Shown in pieces: positions 6,303 to 15,599 of a DNA stretch of 64,000 bases; the first letter of the stretch is position 1, and every line of letters starts with the position of its first letter. A model generated the notes under the pieces. That model was given only the letters and a program-made list of their open reading frames with translations, had not been told where the DNA came from and did not search any database. Both the position numbers and the translations under genes were made by a program. Source of the stretch: Pseudolabrys taiwanensis. Its GTDB lineage: Bacteria; Pseudomonadota; Alphaproteobacteria; Rhizobiales; Xanthobacteraceae. The DNA lies in the NCBI RefSeq assembly GCF_003367395.1, contig NZ_CP031417.1:4340001-4404000 (forward strand), given 5' to 3'.

Positions 6303-7673
6303 TTGGCTGAAACTGTCGCTGAAATCGTTGCCGCGCACCGCACCGGAGCGGCCACGCCGGAACAGACTGTCGCCCGCAGCTATGCGCGCATCCGCGCCCG
6401 CGGCGACAGCGCCATCTTCATCAGTCTGCGCGAGGAGGCCGAAGCGCTGGCCGAGGCGCGCGCGCTTGCCGGCAAGGCCGATCTGCCGCTTTACGGCGTG
6501 CCGGTCGCGGTGAAGGACAATATCGACGTCGCCGGCCTGCCGACGACGGCGGCATGTCCCGCCTTTGCGCACAAGCCGGGGCGCGATTCCACGGCCGTCG
6601 CGAAGCTGCGCGCCGCCGGTGCCATCGTCGTCGGCAAGACCAATCTCGACCAGTTTGCCACCGGGCTGGTGGGTGTGCGCTCGCCCTACGGCATCCCAAA
6701 GAACAGCATCAAGGAAGAGCTGGTGCCGGGCGGCTCCTCGTCCGGCTCGGCTGTGGCGGTCGGCGCGGGCCTGGTGCCGTTGGCGCTCGGCACGGATACG
6801 GCGGGCTCCGGCCGCGTGCCGGCCGGCCTCAACAACATTGTCGGCTTGAAACCGAGCCTCGGGCTGATCTCGACTTTCGGCGTGGTGCCGGCTTGCCGCA
6901 CGCTCGATTGCGTCTCGGTGTTCGCCTTCACCGTCGACGATGCTTTCGCGGCGCTGTCGGTGATGGCCGGCGCCGATGCCGCCGATCCTTATTCTCGCAA
7001 CCGGCCGCTCGGCACGGTGAGCGCGGGCGCGCCGGCAACGCTCGGCGTGCCGCGGCCGGGCCAGTGCCTGTTCTTCGGCGACCGCGCCTTCGAAGCCGCT
7101 TACGGCGCTGCGCTCGAGCGTCTCGCCAAGCTCGGCCATGCTCTCGTCGAGATCGACATCGAGCCGTTCTACGAGACCGCGCGTTTGCTTTATGAGGGGC
7201 CGTGGGTCGCCGAGCGCACGATCGCCGCGGGCGATCTGCTCGCTTCCGATCCGGACGCCATTCATCCGGTCACGCGCGACATCATCCTCAGCGGCTTGCG
7301 GCCGACCGCGATCGACGCCTTCCGTGCCTTCTACAAGCTGGAGGAATTGCGCCGCGTCGCCGACGTTACCTTCCGGCAGGTCGACGCGCTGGCGTTGCCG
7401 ACGGCGCCGACGGCTTACACGGTACAGCAGGTGCTCGCCGATCCGATCCAGCTCAACAGCCGGCTCGGCACCTACACCAATTTCGTCAATCTGCTCGATC
7501 TGTGCGGGCTGGCGCTGCCGGCCGCTTTCACCGACGCAGGCATACCGTTCGGCATCACCTTGCTGGCGCCGGGTGGCGATGACGCGATGTTGGCCGGCAT
7601 CGGCCGCGCCTTCCACGCCGACACGAAGCTCAAGCTCGGCGCGCTCAATAAGCCGCAGCCCCAGCCGGCGTGA
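6303..7673 (+). CDS. Allophanate hydrolase-type amidase (AtzF-like, amidase domain only)
   Basis: A 456-residue amidase-signature enzyme, closest in sequence character to the amidase domain of allophanate hydrolase, which splits allophanate to ammonia and CO2 in urea and triazine breakdown. The Ser-cisSer-Lys triad is visible: Lys71 (VAVKDNID), Ser145 (GGSSSGSA) and Ser169 (DTAGSGR), with the 74- and 24-residue spacing of the family. AtzF proteins are usually about 600 residues, and this one stops after the amidase domain, so the C-terminal decarboxylating domain is missing. The start is a TTG with ggggg five bases upstream. The first recognisable amidase residues follow directly, so an upstream start is unlikely. 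No urea carboxylase is nearby. Other small amides are possible substrates. Confidence 0.8.
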   Translation: MAETVAEIVAAHRTGAATPEQTVARSYARIRARGDSAIFISLREEAEALAEARALAGKADLPLYGVPVAVKDNIDVAGLPTTAACPAFAHKPGRDSTAVAKLRAAGAIVVGKTNLDQFATGLVGVRSPYGIPKNSIKEELVPGGSSSGSAVAVGAGLVPLALGTDTAGSGRVPAGLNNIVGLKPSLGLISTFGVVPACRTLDCVSVFAFTVDDAFAALSVMAGADAADPYSRNRPLGTVSAGAPATLGVPRPGQCLFFGDRAFEAAYGAALERLAKLGHALVEIDIEPFYETARLLYEGPWVAERTIAAGDLLASDPDAIHPVTRDIILSGLRPTAIDAFRAFYKLEELRRVADVTFRQVDALALPTAPTAYTVQQVLADPIQLNSRLGTYTNFVNLLDLCGLALPAAFTDAGIPFGITLLAPGGDDAMLAGIGRAFHADTKLKLGALNKPQPQPA

Positions 7674-8790
7674 CCAGCTCGCGCGCGGCGATCGCCACGC
7701 GGTGACGCCGCACGCAGCTTTCGTCGACGTCAACGCCGAGACCCGGCCGGTCCAGGCTCCCGGCGTGGCCCTGTCCGGTGACGAGCGGCTGTGCCGTCAC
7801 GTCGGCGGCGAGGCCGATGTGGGTGAGCGTCAGGCCCCAGCCGATGTTCGGGATGACCGTTGCGACATGCAGCGCGGCCGCGCAGGCAATGCTCGACTCG
7901 CCCGTCTTGCACGAGATGTTCACTTGCATGCCGAGGTCGCCGCAGAGCCGGCCGGCATCGGCCAGCGCGCGCACCCCGCCGAGCTTGATCGCCTTCAGGC
8001 TGACGCCCCGCGCGGCCTGGCGTTCGGCGTGGCGGCGAATGTCGTCGCGCGAATGAATGCCCTCGTCGGCGCCGATGGCGATCGAGGTTGCCGCCGCGAT
8101 GCGTGCCATGGCGGCGAGATCGTCGGCGGCCACCGGCTGTTCGAAGAAGTCGAGACCGCAGCCTTCGACCGCGCGCACGTAAGCGAGCGCTTCTTCGGTG
8201 CTGAAGCCCTGATTGGCGTCGGCCGAGATCAGCATGCCCGGCCCGAGCGCCGCGCAGATGGCGCGGGTGCGCGCCGCGTCGTTTTCCGGGGTATCGATGC
8301 CAACTTTGATCTTGTAGGCGACGAAGCCTTCCGCCTTCTTCTTTGCCGCGTCCTTGAGATCGCCGTCGTAATCGCCGCCGCCGACCACGCCGAGCAACGG
8401 CATGCGGCCGCGCTGCTTGTCGCCAAGCAGCGCATGGACCGGCTTGCCGGCCGACTTGCCGGCAAGATCGAACAGCGCGATGTCGAGCGCGGCTTTGGCG
8501 CCGTGGTTGCCGTACATGCGACCATCCATCGCGACATGGGCGCCCTCGATATCGGCAGCATCGCGGCCGATGAGAGCAGGGCGCAGGTGATGGACGGCCG
8601 CCACCAGGCTCTCCAAAGTGTCGCCCGTCATCACCGGCGCCGACGCGGCTTCGCCCCAACCGACAAGCCCGGTGTCGGTCTCGATCCGCACCAGCATGTT
8701 GTCCGCGCGCCGCACTTCCTCACCGGCCATGATGACCGGCTTCTTCATCGGCAGGCTGACGGCGATCGGTTCGATGGATGTTATGCGCAT
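7645..8790 (-). CDS. Mandelate racemase/muconate lactonizing enzyme family protein
   Basis: A 381-residue enolase-superfamily enzyme of the MLE subgroup, acting on a carboxylate by proton abstraction with Mg2+. Expected residues are present: KIK (Lys160, Lys162), metal ligands Asp191 (ADANQG), Glu217 (FFEQP) and Asp242 (GADEG), and the second-face Lys in LKAIKLGG (266-269). The substrate cannot be read from the motifs. Cycloisomerase, epimerase and dehydratase activities all occur in this group. The ATG at 8790 opens the canonical N-terminus (MRITSIEPIAV). The frame upstream belongs to the neighbour. It lies 28 bases after a TctC-type binding-protein gene, so an imported organic acid is a likely substrate. 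The 3' end overlaps the convergent amidase by 29 bases. Confidence 0.85.
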   Translation of the reverse strand: MRITSIEPIAVSLPMKKPVIMAGEEVRRADNMLVRIETDTGLVGWGEAASAPVMTGDTLESLVAAVHHLRPALIGRDAADIEGAHVAMDGRMYGNHGAKAALDIALFDLAGKSAGKPVHALLGDKQRGRMPLLGVVGGGDYDGDLKDAAKKKAEGFVAYKIKVGIDTPENDAARTRAICAALGPGMLISADANQGFSTEEALAYVRAVEGCGLDFFEQPVAADDLAAMARIAAATSIAIGADEGIHSRDDIRRHAERQAARGVSLKAIKLGGVRALADAGRLCGDLGMQVNISCKTGESSIACAAALHVATVIPNIGWGLTLTHIGLAADVTAQPLVTGQGHAGSLDRPGLGVDVDESCVRRHRVAIAARELVTPAGAAAY

Positions 8791-8818
8791 GTAGGGGCCG
8801 CGGTTCGTAACGCCGGCA

Positions 8819-9832
8819 TCATAGCTTCTTGATGCCGGCGCCTTCGATGATGTCCTTGAACGTATCCATTTCCTTGGTGACGCGCGCCCAGGCATCGGCG
8901 CCGCCCTTCGGACGCACCAGGAAGCCGGCCTTCAAGAACTTCTCCTGCATGGCCGGCTCTTTCAGCACTTGCAGCGTCTGCTGCTCGAGCCATTTGACCA
9001 TGTCCGACGGCGTCTGTGCCGGCGCCATCAGCACCATGTCGGTGGCAAAGACGAAGTCCGGATAACCCGCTTCGCGCATGGTCGGGATATCGGGAAATTC
9101 CGGCCAGCGCGTCTCGGCGCAAATGGCGAGGCCGCGTAGCGTGCCGGCCTTGATGTGCGGCGCCGACGGCCCGAGCGAATTCGAGGCCAGTTGCACGGTG
9201 CCCGTCAGCAGTCCTTGCAACGCATCGCCGCCGCCTTTGAACACGACTTCTTCGAGCTTGGGCAGTTTCTCGCGCGACTTCAGCAGCGAAGCCTGCAATT
9301 GCGGCGTGGTGCCGATCGGCGGCACCGAAACATTATATTGCTCCGGATGCGCGCGCGCGAGCGCGACAAATTCCTTCATCGATTTCGCGGGCGACTCTTT
9401 GCGAACGACGAAGATGTTCGGCGCGCCGGCCACCTCGCTGACGGCGACGAAATCCTTGCGCGGTTCGAACGGCAGTTTGTTGTACAGCCCGACATTGACG
9501 GACAACGCGTTGGTCGCGAGCAGCATGGTGTAACCGTCGGGGTCCGCATGGGCGACATAACCCATGCCGATATTGCCGCCGGCGCCGCCGCGATTTTCGA
9601 TAATGAAAGTTTTGCCGGTCGATTGTTCGAGAGCGGCGGCGATCATGCGTCCGACCAGATCGGACGGTCCGCCCGGTGTGTTCGCGACGACGATTTTGAC
9701 AGGCCGATCCGGATAAGCAGCGAAAGCCGAGCGGATATGTATTGCTGGCAGGGCGACGCCAGCGGCAAGCGTTGCGGCGGCTCTGATAACGTTGCGCCGT
9801 GTCGGCGCGGAGCCACCCATGAAACGAGTCAT
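8819..9832 (-). CDS. Tripartite tricarboxylate transporter (Bug/TctC family) binding protein
   Basis: A 337-residue periplasmic binding protein. The N-terminus is a Tat-type signal (TRRNVIRAA, then a hydrophobic Ala/Leu run and cleavage near SAFA at about 36-39). The mature part begins with YPDRPVKIVV and has PGGPSDLVGR and ENRGGAGGNIG, which mark the Bug family that binds carboxylates. No tctA or tctB permease genes are in the window, so it is an orphan binding protein, as is usual where this family is expanded. It is the first gene of a pair with the enolase-superfamily enzyme, suggesting uptake and first conversion of one organic acid. Confidence 0.9.
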   Translation of the reverse strand: MTRFMGGSAPTRRNVIRAAATLAAGVALPAIHIRSAFAAYPDRPVKIVVANTPGGPSDLVGRMIAAALEQSTGKTFIIENRGGAGGNIGMGYVAHADPDGYTMLLATNALSVNVGLYNKLPFEPRKDFVAVSEVAGAPNIFVVRKESPAKSMKEFVALARAHPEQYNVSVPPIGTTPQLQASLLKSREKLPKLEEVVFKGGGDALQGLLTGTVQLASNSLGPSAPHIKAGTLRGLAICAETRWPEFPDIPTMREAGYPDFVFATDMVLMAPAQTPSDMVKWLEQQTLQVLKEPAMQEKFLKAGFLVRPKGGADAWARVTKEMDTFKDIIEGAGIKKL

Positions 9833-10045
9833 GCTAGCCTCCCCATATTCGGCGTTGTTTTATGGTGTGCCGATTATCCCGCGAGCGTAGGCGCTCGCTC
9901 CTGATGGGGCAATGCCTGCGAACACGGAGGGAGAACTTTCGCGGTGCAATGGATTTTCACCGCGTTAAAAGGGCGCTCTGAATTTCAGCTACTGAGAACG
10001 GACGTGCGGCGCAATGCCTTGGTGCGAAGATGCGTCCGGGCCGAA

Positions 10046-10678
10046 TTACCGCGACTTGTTGCTGCTCTCGAGAATGCCGGCCGTCATCGCCATGCGCACG
10101 AGATCGGACAGGCTGTTGGCGCCCATCTTGGTCATCAGATTGGCGCGATAGATTTCGACGGTGCGCGGGCTGATGCCGAGGTCGAAGGCGATGTTCTTGT
10201 TGGCGTGACCGGCCACGAGTCCCTCCAGCACCTGCCGCTCGCGATTGGACAGCGCGGCAAGCTTGTCGTGGATCTCCGTGACCTCGGCGCTGCGCTTGAC
10301 CGCGTCGGCTTCCTTGTCGAGCGCGGAACGCACGGCGACGAGCAGATGATCGTCGTCGAACGGCTTCTCGAGGAAATCGATGGCGCCGATCTTCATCGCC
10401 TCGACCGCGAGGGCGATGTCGCCGTGACCGGTGATGACGATCACCGGCAACTCGGGCTTCGTCTCTTTCACGCGCTTGAGCAGGTCGATGCCGGTGATCT
10501 CCGGCATGCGGACATCGGTGATGACGCAGCCGAAGCGAACCTCCGACAGAACGTCCAGAAAGGCCTGAGCCGAATCGAAGCCGCGGACGGTCATGTTCGC
10601 GGTCTTCAACAGGAACTCGAGCGACTGCCGGACGGCTTCGTCGTCATCCACCACATAGATGACAGGCTCAGGCTGCAT
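10046..10678 (-). CDS. fixJ: Two-component response regulator FixJ
   Basis: A 210-residue regulator. The receiver domain has the acidic pocket (VVDDDEAVR), the phospho-acceptor Asp in ITDVRMP and the conserved Lys in FLEKPFD. A LuxR-type helix-turn-helix follows ([19 protein letters not shown] to [13 protein letters not shown]). It receives phosphate from FixL at low oxygen and, in rhizobia, activates fixK. Its start overlaps the fixL 3' end by about 10 bases. Either the ATG at 10678 or one three codons earlier could be used. It belongs to one operon with fixL, with fixK divergent. Confidence 0.95.
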   Translation of the reverse strand: MQPEPVIYVVDDDEAVRQSLEFLLKTANMTVRGFDSAQAFLDVLSEVRFGCVITDVRMPEITGIDLLKRVKETKPELPVIVITGHGDIALAVEAMKIGAIDFLEKPFDDDHLLVAVRSALDKEADAVKRSAEVTEIHDKLAALSNRERQVLEGLVAGHANKNIAFDLGISPRTVEIYRANLMTKMGANSLSDLVRMAMTAGILESSNKSR

Positions 10679-12176
10679 CGTCGACATCCCCTTCCTTTAC
10701 GACGACAAGCGTGAAGTTGAAGATGGTGCCGCCGCCCGGATTGGGCTCCACCCAGATGCGGCCGCCATGGGCTTCAATGATGGTGCGCGAGATCGAAAGC
10801 CCGACCCCCATACCGTGACGCTTGGTCGTGATGAACGGCTGGAATAGCTGCTCCGCCACCTCCGGCGCAATACCGCTGCCGGTATCGGCGACGCTGACGC
10901 GCACATGGGTGTCGCCCACCGGCACGACCGTGATCACGAGATCGCGGGCCGTGGAGGCCTCCATGGCGTCCATCGCATTGCGGATGAGGTTGAGCAGCAC
11001 TTGCTGGATCTGCACGCGGTCGGCAAGCACCAGGTCGACCGCCGGGTCGAACTTGAACTGCACGCGGATGCCGCGGTCCTTGACGCCGACCAGGGCCAGC
11101 GCGCTCGCCTCCTCCACCAGCTTGGTGATGCTTTCGACGCGGCGTTCGCTTTCGCCACGCTGCACGAATTCGCGCAACCGCCGGATGATCTGACCGGCGC
11201 GCATCGCCTGATCGGCGGCCTTGTCGAGCGCGTCGCGCAGCGTCACCGATTTGTCGTCGGTCGCACTGTCCAGCATGCGCTTCGAGCCCTTCAGATAGTT
11301 CGAGATCGCCGACAGCGGCTGATTCAGTTCGTGCGCGAGCGTGGAGGCCATCTCGCCCATGGCGGTAAGACGGGAAATATGCACGAGCTCGGATTGCAGC
11401 TCTTGCAGCCGCGCTTCCGTCTTCTGCCGCTCGGTGAGATCGCGGATGAAGCCGGTGAAGAAGCGCCGTTCGCCGCTGCGCATCTCGCCGACCGCGAGCT
11501 CCATCGGAAACGTGGTGCCGTCCTTGCGCTGACCCACCACGACGCGGCCGATGCCGATGATGCGCCGCTCGCCCGTGTTCAGATATCGCTCGATGTAGCC
11601 GTCATGGTGCTGGCGATAAGGCGACGGCATCAGCACCTTCACGTTCTGCCCGAGGGCTTCCGATGCGGTGTAGCCGAACAGACGTTCGGCGGCCGTGCTG
11701 AACGAACTCATGATGCCGTGTTCGTCGATGACGATCATGGCCTCGGGGATCGTGTCGAGGATCGATTGCACATGCGCGGCGCTGGCCAGCGCGTCACGCG
11801 TCATGATGTTGGTGCGCGCGCGGCTTCTGCGCAGCAGCTCGCCGCCCCATGACATGCCGGTGCCGATGACGGCGAACGCCACACCGTTCACCACCATCGC
11901 CGTCGCGAACGGATCGGCTTCGCCGCGGACCACGACGATCGCGGCGGCGATACTCAAGGCCGTTGCCAGCAGGCCGGGGCCGAGACCGCCCAGGCCGGCG
12001 GAGATCAGCACGGCCGGTACGAAGTAGAGATAGACGGTGTCGTCCTCGAGGACCGGCAGCAGCAGCGCGCGCATGGCGAGCGACAGCGCCACCACCACCG
12101 GCGCGATACCGTAACGACTCAGCAGAGACCGTTCGTAAAGGTCTAAAAATCTATGTTTTTCAAATGCTTGTGACAT
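10668..12176 (-). CDS. fixL: Oxygen-sensing histidine kinase FixL
   Basis: A 502-residue membrane sensor kinase. About four N-terminal hydrophobic segments (residues 23-110) precede a PAS domain (about 135-250) that matches the haem PAS of Bradyrhizobium FixL. His191 ([10 protein letters not shown]) aligns with the proximal haem ligand, and Arg211 (IIGIGR) with the distal arginine that contacts oxygen. The phospho-acceptor is His282 in AHELNQP. The ATP-binding boxes [16 protein letters not shown] and GMGVGLSIS follow. Oxygen binding shuts off the kinase, and at low oxygen it phosphorylates FixJ. Both haem-contact residues are intact, so this is a true oxygen sensor rather than a haem-less PAS kinase. 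Confidence 0.95.
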   Translation of the reverse strand: MSQAFEKHRFLDLYERSLLSRYGIAPVVVALSLAMRALLLPVLEDDTVYLYFVPAVLISAGLGGLGPGLLATALSIAAAIVVVRGEADPFATAMVVNGVAFAVIGTGMSWGGELLRRSRARTNIMTRDALASAAHVQSILDTIPEAMIVIDEHGIMSSFSTAAERLFGYTASEALGQNVKVLMPSPYRQHHDGYIERYLNTGERRIIGIGRVVVGQRKDGTTFPMELAVGEMRSGERRFFTGFIRDLTERQKTEARLQELQSELVHISRLTAMGEMASTLAHELNQPLSAISNYLKGSKRMLDSATDDKSVTLRDALDKAADQAMRAGQIIRRLREFVQRGESERRVESITKLVEEASALALVGVKDRGIRVQFKFDPAVDLVLADRVQIQQVLLNLIRNAMDAMEASTARDLVITVVPVGDTHVRVSVADTGSGIAPEVAEQLFQPFITTKRHGMGVGLSISRTIIEAHGGRIWVEPNPGGGTIFNFTLVVVKEGDVDDAA

Positions 12177-12306
12177 GCCTGCGCCTCGGCTGGCATTAAC
12201 CGGCGGCGGTGACCTCCGGTAAAACCCCTATGGAGATTATCTGAATTTCGGCCCCGTGATGCCAGCGGTATCCAAGCATCGTCAACCTTACCGAGGGCCA
12301 AGCGCC

Positions 12307-13002
12307 ATGCTCACCCAGACCACCGCCTCGAACCGCGTTTCCTCGCGTCAGCCGGAGGGGCGTAACGGTCGTCCCGTCGCGCCGGCCCCCGTGGCCACGC
12401 TCAGCAACTCGATCGAGCTGATGGGTGCGCCGATGCCCTTCGCCCGTAACGCCGAAATCTACGGCGAGAACGAGCCGGCCGAGTATCTCTACAAGGTGCT
12501 CAGCGGCACCGTCCGCACCTACAAAGTTCTCAACGACGGCCGCCGCCAGATCGGCGCCTTCTACCTCCCCGGCGATATCTTCGGTCTGGAGATCGGTGAG
12601 GAGCACACGTTCTCGGCCGAGGCGATCGTCGACTGCAAGGTCCTGGTGGTCAAGCGCAGCGCGCTGGTGTCGCTGGCCGGCCGCGACAACGAAGTCGCCC
12701 GGCAGCTCTGGACCATGACCGCCGGTGAGCTGCAGCGTGCGCAGGATCACATCATGCTGCTGATCAAGACCGCGCAGGAGCGCGTCGCCGGCTTCCTTCT
12801 CGAGATGGCGCGCCGCTCGGCGGCGTCCACCGAAGTCGATCTGCCGATGTCGCGCCAGGACATTGCCGATTATCTCGGTCTGACGATCGAGACCGTGTCG
12901 CGCACCCTGACGCAGCTCGAAAATTCCGCCGCCATCGCCGTGCCGACGTCGCGCCGCATCGTGCTGCGCAACCGCGCCGCGCTGAGCCGTCTGAACGCTT
13001 GA
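12307..13002 (+). CDS. fixK: Crp/Fnr-family regulator FixK
   Basis: A 231-residue regulator with an N-terminal cyclic-nucleotide-type beta barrel (AEYLYKVLSGTVRTYK, GAFYLPGDIFGLE) and a C-terminal Crp-type helix-turn-helix (PMSRQDIADYLGLTIETVSRTLTQL). The recognition helix ETVSR fits TTGAN-N4-NTCAA sites, several of which occur in this window. It lacks the cysteine cluster of FNR, so it depends on FixLJ for oxygen control. The start at 12307 has gaggg upstream, and the frame is open to 12256. It is divergent from fixLJ and ends at a strong terminator. Confidence 0.92.
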   Translation: MLTQTTASNRVSSRQPEGRNGRPVAPAPVATLSNSIELMGAPMPFARNAEIYGENEPAEYLYKVLSGTVRTYKVLNDGRRQIGAFYLPGDIFGLEIGEEHTFSAEAIVDCKVLVVKRSALVSLAGRDNEVARQLWTMTAGELQRAQDHIMLLIKTAQERVAGFLLEMARRSAASTEVDLPMSRQDIADYLGLTIETVSRTLTQLENSAAIAVPTSRRIVLRNRAALSRLNA

Positions 13003-13062
13003 ACGGGTTTCAACCTCTCTAAGCCGAACGTCGTTCTCCCCGACCTACTGTTCGGCCAGACT

Positions 13063-13096
13063 GCCCCGGCACCTTCGGTGTCCGGGGCTTTTTTTT
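13063..13096 (+). terminator. Rho-independent terminator of fixK
   Basis: The stem gccccgg-cacc pairs with ggtg-tccggggc with one bulged base, has a short TTC loop, and is followed by eight T residues (13089-13096). It lies 60 bases after the fixK stop. Confidence 0.9.
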
Positions 13097-13109
13097 GGGA
13101 GGAATCCGC

Positions 13110-14534
13110 TCAGCTCCAGTTGGCCTTGGCCTTGAGCGCGGCGACCGACTGGGCCGCATCGGCGAGAAGCTTGCTGTGATCGAGCGCGGTGAATTGCCGG
13201 TTGCGGTGAAGGATGCGGCCGTCCACCACGACGAGATCGATGTCGGAGGGGCGCGCCAGCTGCACCAGCGCATCGTAAGGATCGCCGATCGCGCCCATGT
13301 GCGGCGCCGTCGTGCGCACGAGAATGAGGTCGGCCCGCTTTCCGGGAGAGAGTGAGCCGATGGTGGCCTGCAGGCCGAGGTCGCGCGCTCCGTCGATGGT
13401 CGCCATTTCGACGAGCTTCTTTGTCGGCAGTTTGAACTTGCCGCCCGTGCGATGCTTGTTGATGGTCTGCAACATGCGCATGCAGGCGAAGCAATCGCAG
13501 GGCTCGGCGGTGACGTTGTCGATCGACATCGACACCAGCACGCCAGCTTGCATCATTTCGGGGAACTGCATCTGCCCGGTACGGCCGGCCTCGCCGAGCG
13601 GCGAGGTCGAATAGTGCACACCGTGCTTCGCCAGCACGTCCCAATCCGCGGCATTGGTGTTGAGCGGATGCACGAGCTGCACGTCCGGACCGAGCAGATT
13701 CGCGTCTTTCAGGAGTTGGATCGATGCGCTGCCGCTGGTGTGCAACGTAACGGGCAGGCCTAATTCCCGCGCTTTGCCCCATTCGGCCTTTGCCATCTCG
13801 GCGTTGATCGCGCCGCGCGACGTGTTGTTGCCGTCGATGTTGCGCGAGTTCACGCCCAGCGTCAGCAACGGGTCGTCGCCGATTGCGCGCTTCAGGCGCG
13901 CGATGTCGGCGAAGTCCATCATCTGTGTGCTCGGCATGCCCTGCGCGGGTCCGTATGAGAACCGGCCGCGCAGGCCGCTGTCCCGCATCGCCTTGACCTC
14001 GGCGTCGGCATGCGCCGGGCTGCGGACGTTATGCGCCCAGTTGTGCGAGGTGGTGACGCCGGCGCTGAGCGCTTCCGCGAGGCCAAGCCGCACGGCGCGA
14101 TAGCTGTCCTCCGGCGTGTAGTGGACGCCGAGCGCGAGAGTGACCGGAAAATAGGTCTTCTTCGGATCGTCGGCGCGCATGACCGGCCGCAGCAGCGTGG
14201 TCCAGTGATGCCAGTGTGTGTCGACGAAGCCGGGCATGCAGATCATGTCCCTGCCGTCGATCGCGGTGGCGCCGTCCGCCGGCAGGCGCGGGCCGACCGC
14301 GACGATGGCGCCGTCGCGCACGTGCACATCGCCGCTTTCGAAATCGCCGATGGCCGGATCCATCGACAGCACGTGCGCGCCGCGGATAACGAAGGCGCCG
14401 CGCGCCGGCAGCGTGGCCTGAGCCGCGGCGGCCGGAGCGGGTTGCGCGCCCGCCCGCGGCGGCATCAGCGTCGCAGCAGCGAGCGTCGTCGCGCCGGCAA
14501 GCATGATGCGCCGGTCGATCTGCATCTTGGTCAT
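13110..14534 (-). CDS. Metal-dependent amidohydrolase with Tat-type signal
   Basis: A 474-residue enzyme of the COG0402-type amidohydrolases, which deaminate or dechlorinate ring compounds such as adenosine analogues and triazines. The metal motif is GFVDTHWHHW. The His of HTSG, the later His of LVHP and an Asp in SIDNV complete the TIM-barrel site. The N-terminus (DRRIMLAGATTLAAATLMPP) looks like a Tat signal, which would place the enzyme in the periplasm and is unusual for the family. The ATG at 14534 has ggggaag upstream. Longer starts have no support. The substrate is unknown. The gene stands alone between fixK and the CBS-BON gene. Confidence 0.8.
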   Translation of the reverse strand: MTKMQIDRRIMLAGATTLAAATLMPPRAGAQPAPAAAAQATLPARGAFVIRGAHVLSMDPAIGDFESGDVHVRDGAIVAVGPRLPADGATAIDGRDMICMPGFVDTHWHHWTTLLRPVMRADDPKKTYFPVTLALGVHYTPEDSYRAVRLGLAEALSAGVTTSHNWAHNVRSPAHADAEVKAMRDSGLRGRFSYGPAQGMPSTQMMDFADIARLKRAIGDDPLLTLGVNSRNIDGNNTSRGAINAEMAKAEWGKARELGLPVTLHTSGSASIQLLKDANLLGPDVQLVHPLNTNAADWDVLAKHGVHYSTSPLGEAGRTGQMQFPEMMQAGVLVSMSIDNVTAEPCDCFACMRMLQTINKHRTGGKFKLPTKKLVEMATIDGARDLGLQATIGSLSPGKRADLILVRTTAPHMGAIGDPYDALVQLARPSDIDLVVVDGRILHRNRQFTALDHSKLLADAAQSVAALKAKANWS

Positions 14535-14752
14535 CGCGTTTCTTCCCCGAATTGTCTGCATCGCTGCAGCTCTGATTTTTTTTGAATCTAACGCCGATCG
14601 CGACGCGGCGGCAAATTGGCAATGGATGGTTCGCGCCCACACGGCCCATTTTGCATCTCGCGAAAAACCGCCCGGGGCGGAGCGATCGGCGCATGCCTTG
14701 AAATGCGGGCGATCGGCCGGCCGGGAAAACAAACCGCCGGGCCGTCAACCGA

Positions 14753-14766
14753 TTGACCTGCATCAA
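14753..14766 (+). promoter_or_regulatory. FixK-type box upstream of the CBS-BON gene
   Basis: TTGAC-ctgc-ATCAA matches the FixK/FNR consensus in both half-sites. The centre is 60 bases before the ATG, so a class II start about 41 bases downstream would fall near 14801, just ahead of the ribosome site. Confidence 0.75.
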
Positions 14767-14819
14767 CATACCAGGCGGCCGGGCGTGGTCAGCTTCATGT
14801 GTCCCTAAGGAGGCGTGCC

Positions 14820-15548
14820 ATGAAAGCTGTCGATGTGATGACCCGTAATGTCGTTTCGGTGAAGCCGGACGCGACAGTCCTGCAGGCGGCGCGGGTGATG
14901 CTGCAGCAGCACATCAGCGGTCTGCCGGTGATCGATGCCGAGGGCCGGTTGGTCGGTATTCTGTCGGAGGGCGACTTTCTGCGCCGCCGCGAGACGGCGA
15001 CCGAGCGCCGCCGCTCACGCTGGCTCGAGTTCCTGATGGGCCCCGGCAAGATTGCTTCCGAGTACACCCAGAGCCACGGCAATAAGGTCGCCGAGGTGAT
15101 GACCGAGAATGTCGTGACCGTGCCCGAGGATGCGGCGCTTGAGACGATCGTCGAGCTGATGGAGCGTCACCGCATCAAGCGCGTGCCGGTCGTGCACGGC
15201 AAGGAGGTCGTGGGCATCGTTACGCGTTCGAACCTCATGCATGCGATGGTCAGTCTCGCGCGCACGACGCCGGGCGCCGAACAGGGCGACGCGGCGATCC
15301 GAGAACACATTCTGGCTGAGATGAAGAAAGAGCAGTGGGCGCCGATCGCGACGACGAATGTCGTCGTGCACGACGGCATCGTCGAATTGTGGGGCGTTAT
15401 CGTCGACGAGCGTCAGCGCGATGCGTTGAGAGTATGCGCCGAGAACACCGCAGGCGTGAAGGCGGTGAAGGACCACCTGGTCTGGGTCGAGCCGACCTCC
15501 GGCATGATCATCGAGGCGCAGGATCAGGAGCCGGTGATAAAGCACTAG
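14820..15548 (+). CDS. CBS-domain pair plus BON-domain protein
   Basis: A 242-residue cytoplasmic protein. Two CBS domains lie at about 1-65 (DVMTRNVVSVKPDATV, GLPVIDAEGRLVGILSEGDFL) and 93-150 (VMTENVVTVPEDAALE, KRVPVVHGKEVVGIVTRSNL). They are followed by a BON-like domain (about 165-230: NVVVHDGIVELWGVIVDERQRDAL). CBS pairs bind adenine nucleotides and BON domains bind membranes or partner proteins. The exact role is unknown, although such proteins recur in stress and low-oxygen regulons. A strong site (aaggagg) sets the start. A FixK box upstream indicates microaerobic induction. Confidence 0.85.
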   Translation: MKAVDVMTRNVVSVKPDATVLQAARVMLQQHISGLPVIDAEGRLVGILSEGDFLRRRETATERRRSRWLEFLMGPGKIASEYTQSHGNKVAEVMTENVVTVPEDAALETIVELMERHRIKRVPVVHGKEVVGIVTRSNLMHAMVSLARTTPGAEQGDAAIREHILAEMKKEQWAPIATTNVVVHDGIVELWGVIVDERQRDALRVCAENTAGVKAVKDHLVWVEPTSGMIIEAQDQEPVIKH

Positions 15549-15559
15549 CGATCATCATT

Positions 15560-15599
15560 GCGAGGCGTCTCTGGACAGGGAGCGCCTCGCTTTGCTTTT
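15560..15599 (+). terminator. Rho-independent terminator of the CBS-BON gene
   Basis: The stem gcgaggcg (15560-15567) pairs with cgcctcgc (15583-15590), with a 15-base loop, followed by tttgctttt. Confidence 0.8.

Noticed and set aside
6183..7733. 516-codon open frame on the minus strand
   Set aside because: Antisense of the amidase, which has a complete catalytic triad.
12177..12306. FixJ-binding site in the fixL-fixK intergenic region
   Set aside because: FixJ control of fixK is expected, but I could not point to a convincing match to a FixJ consensus in this short stretch, so no site is listed.
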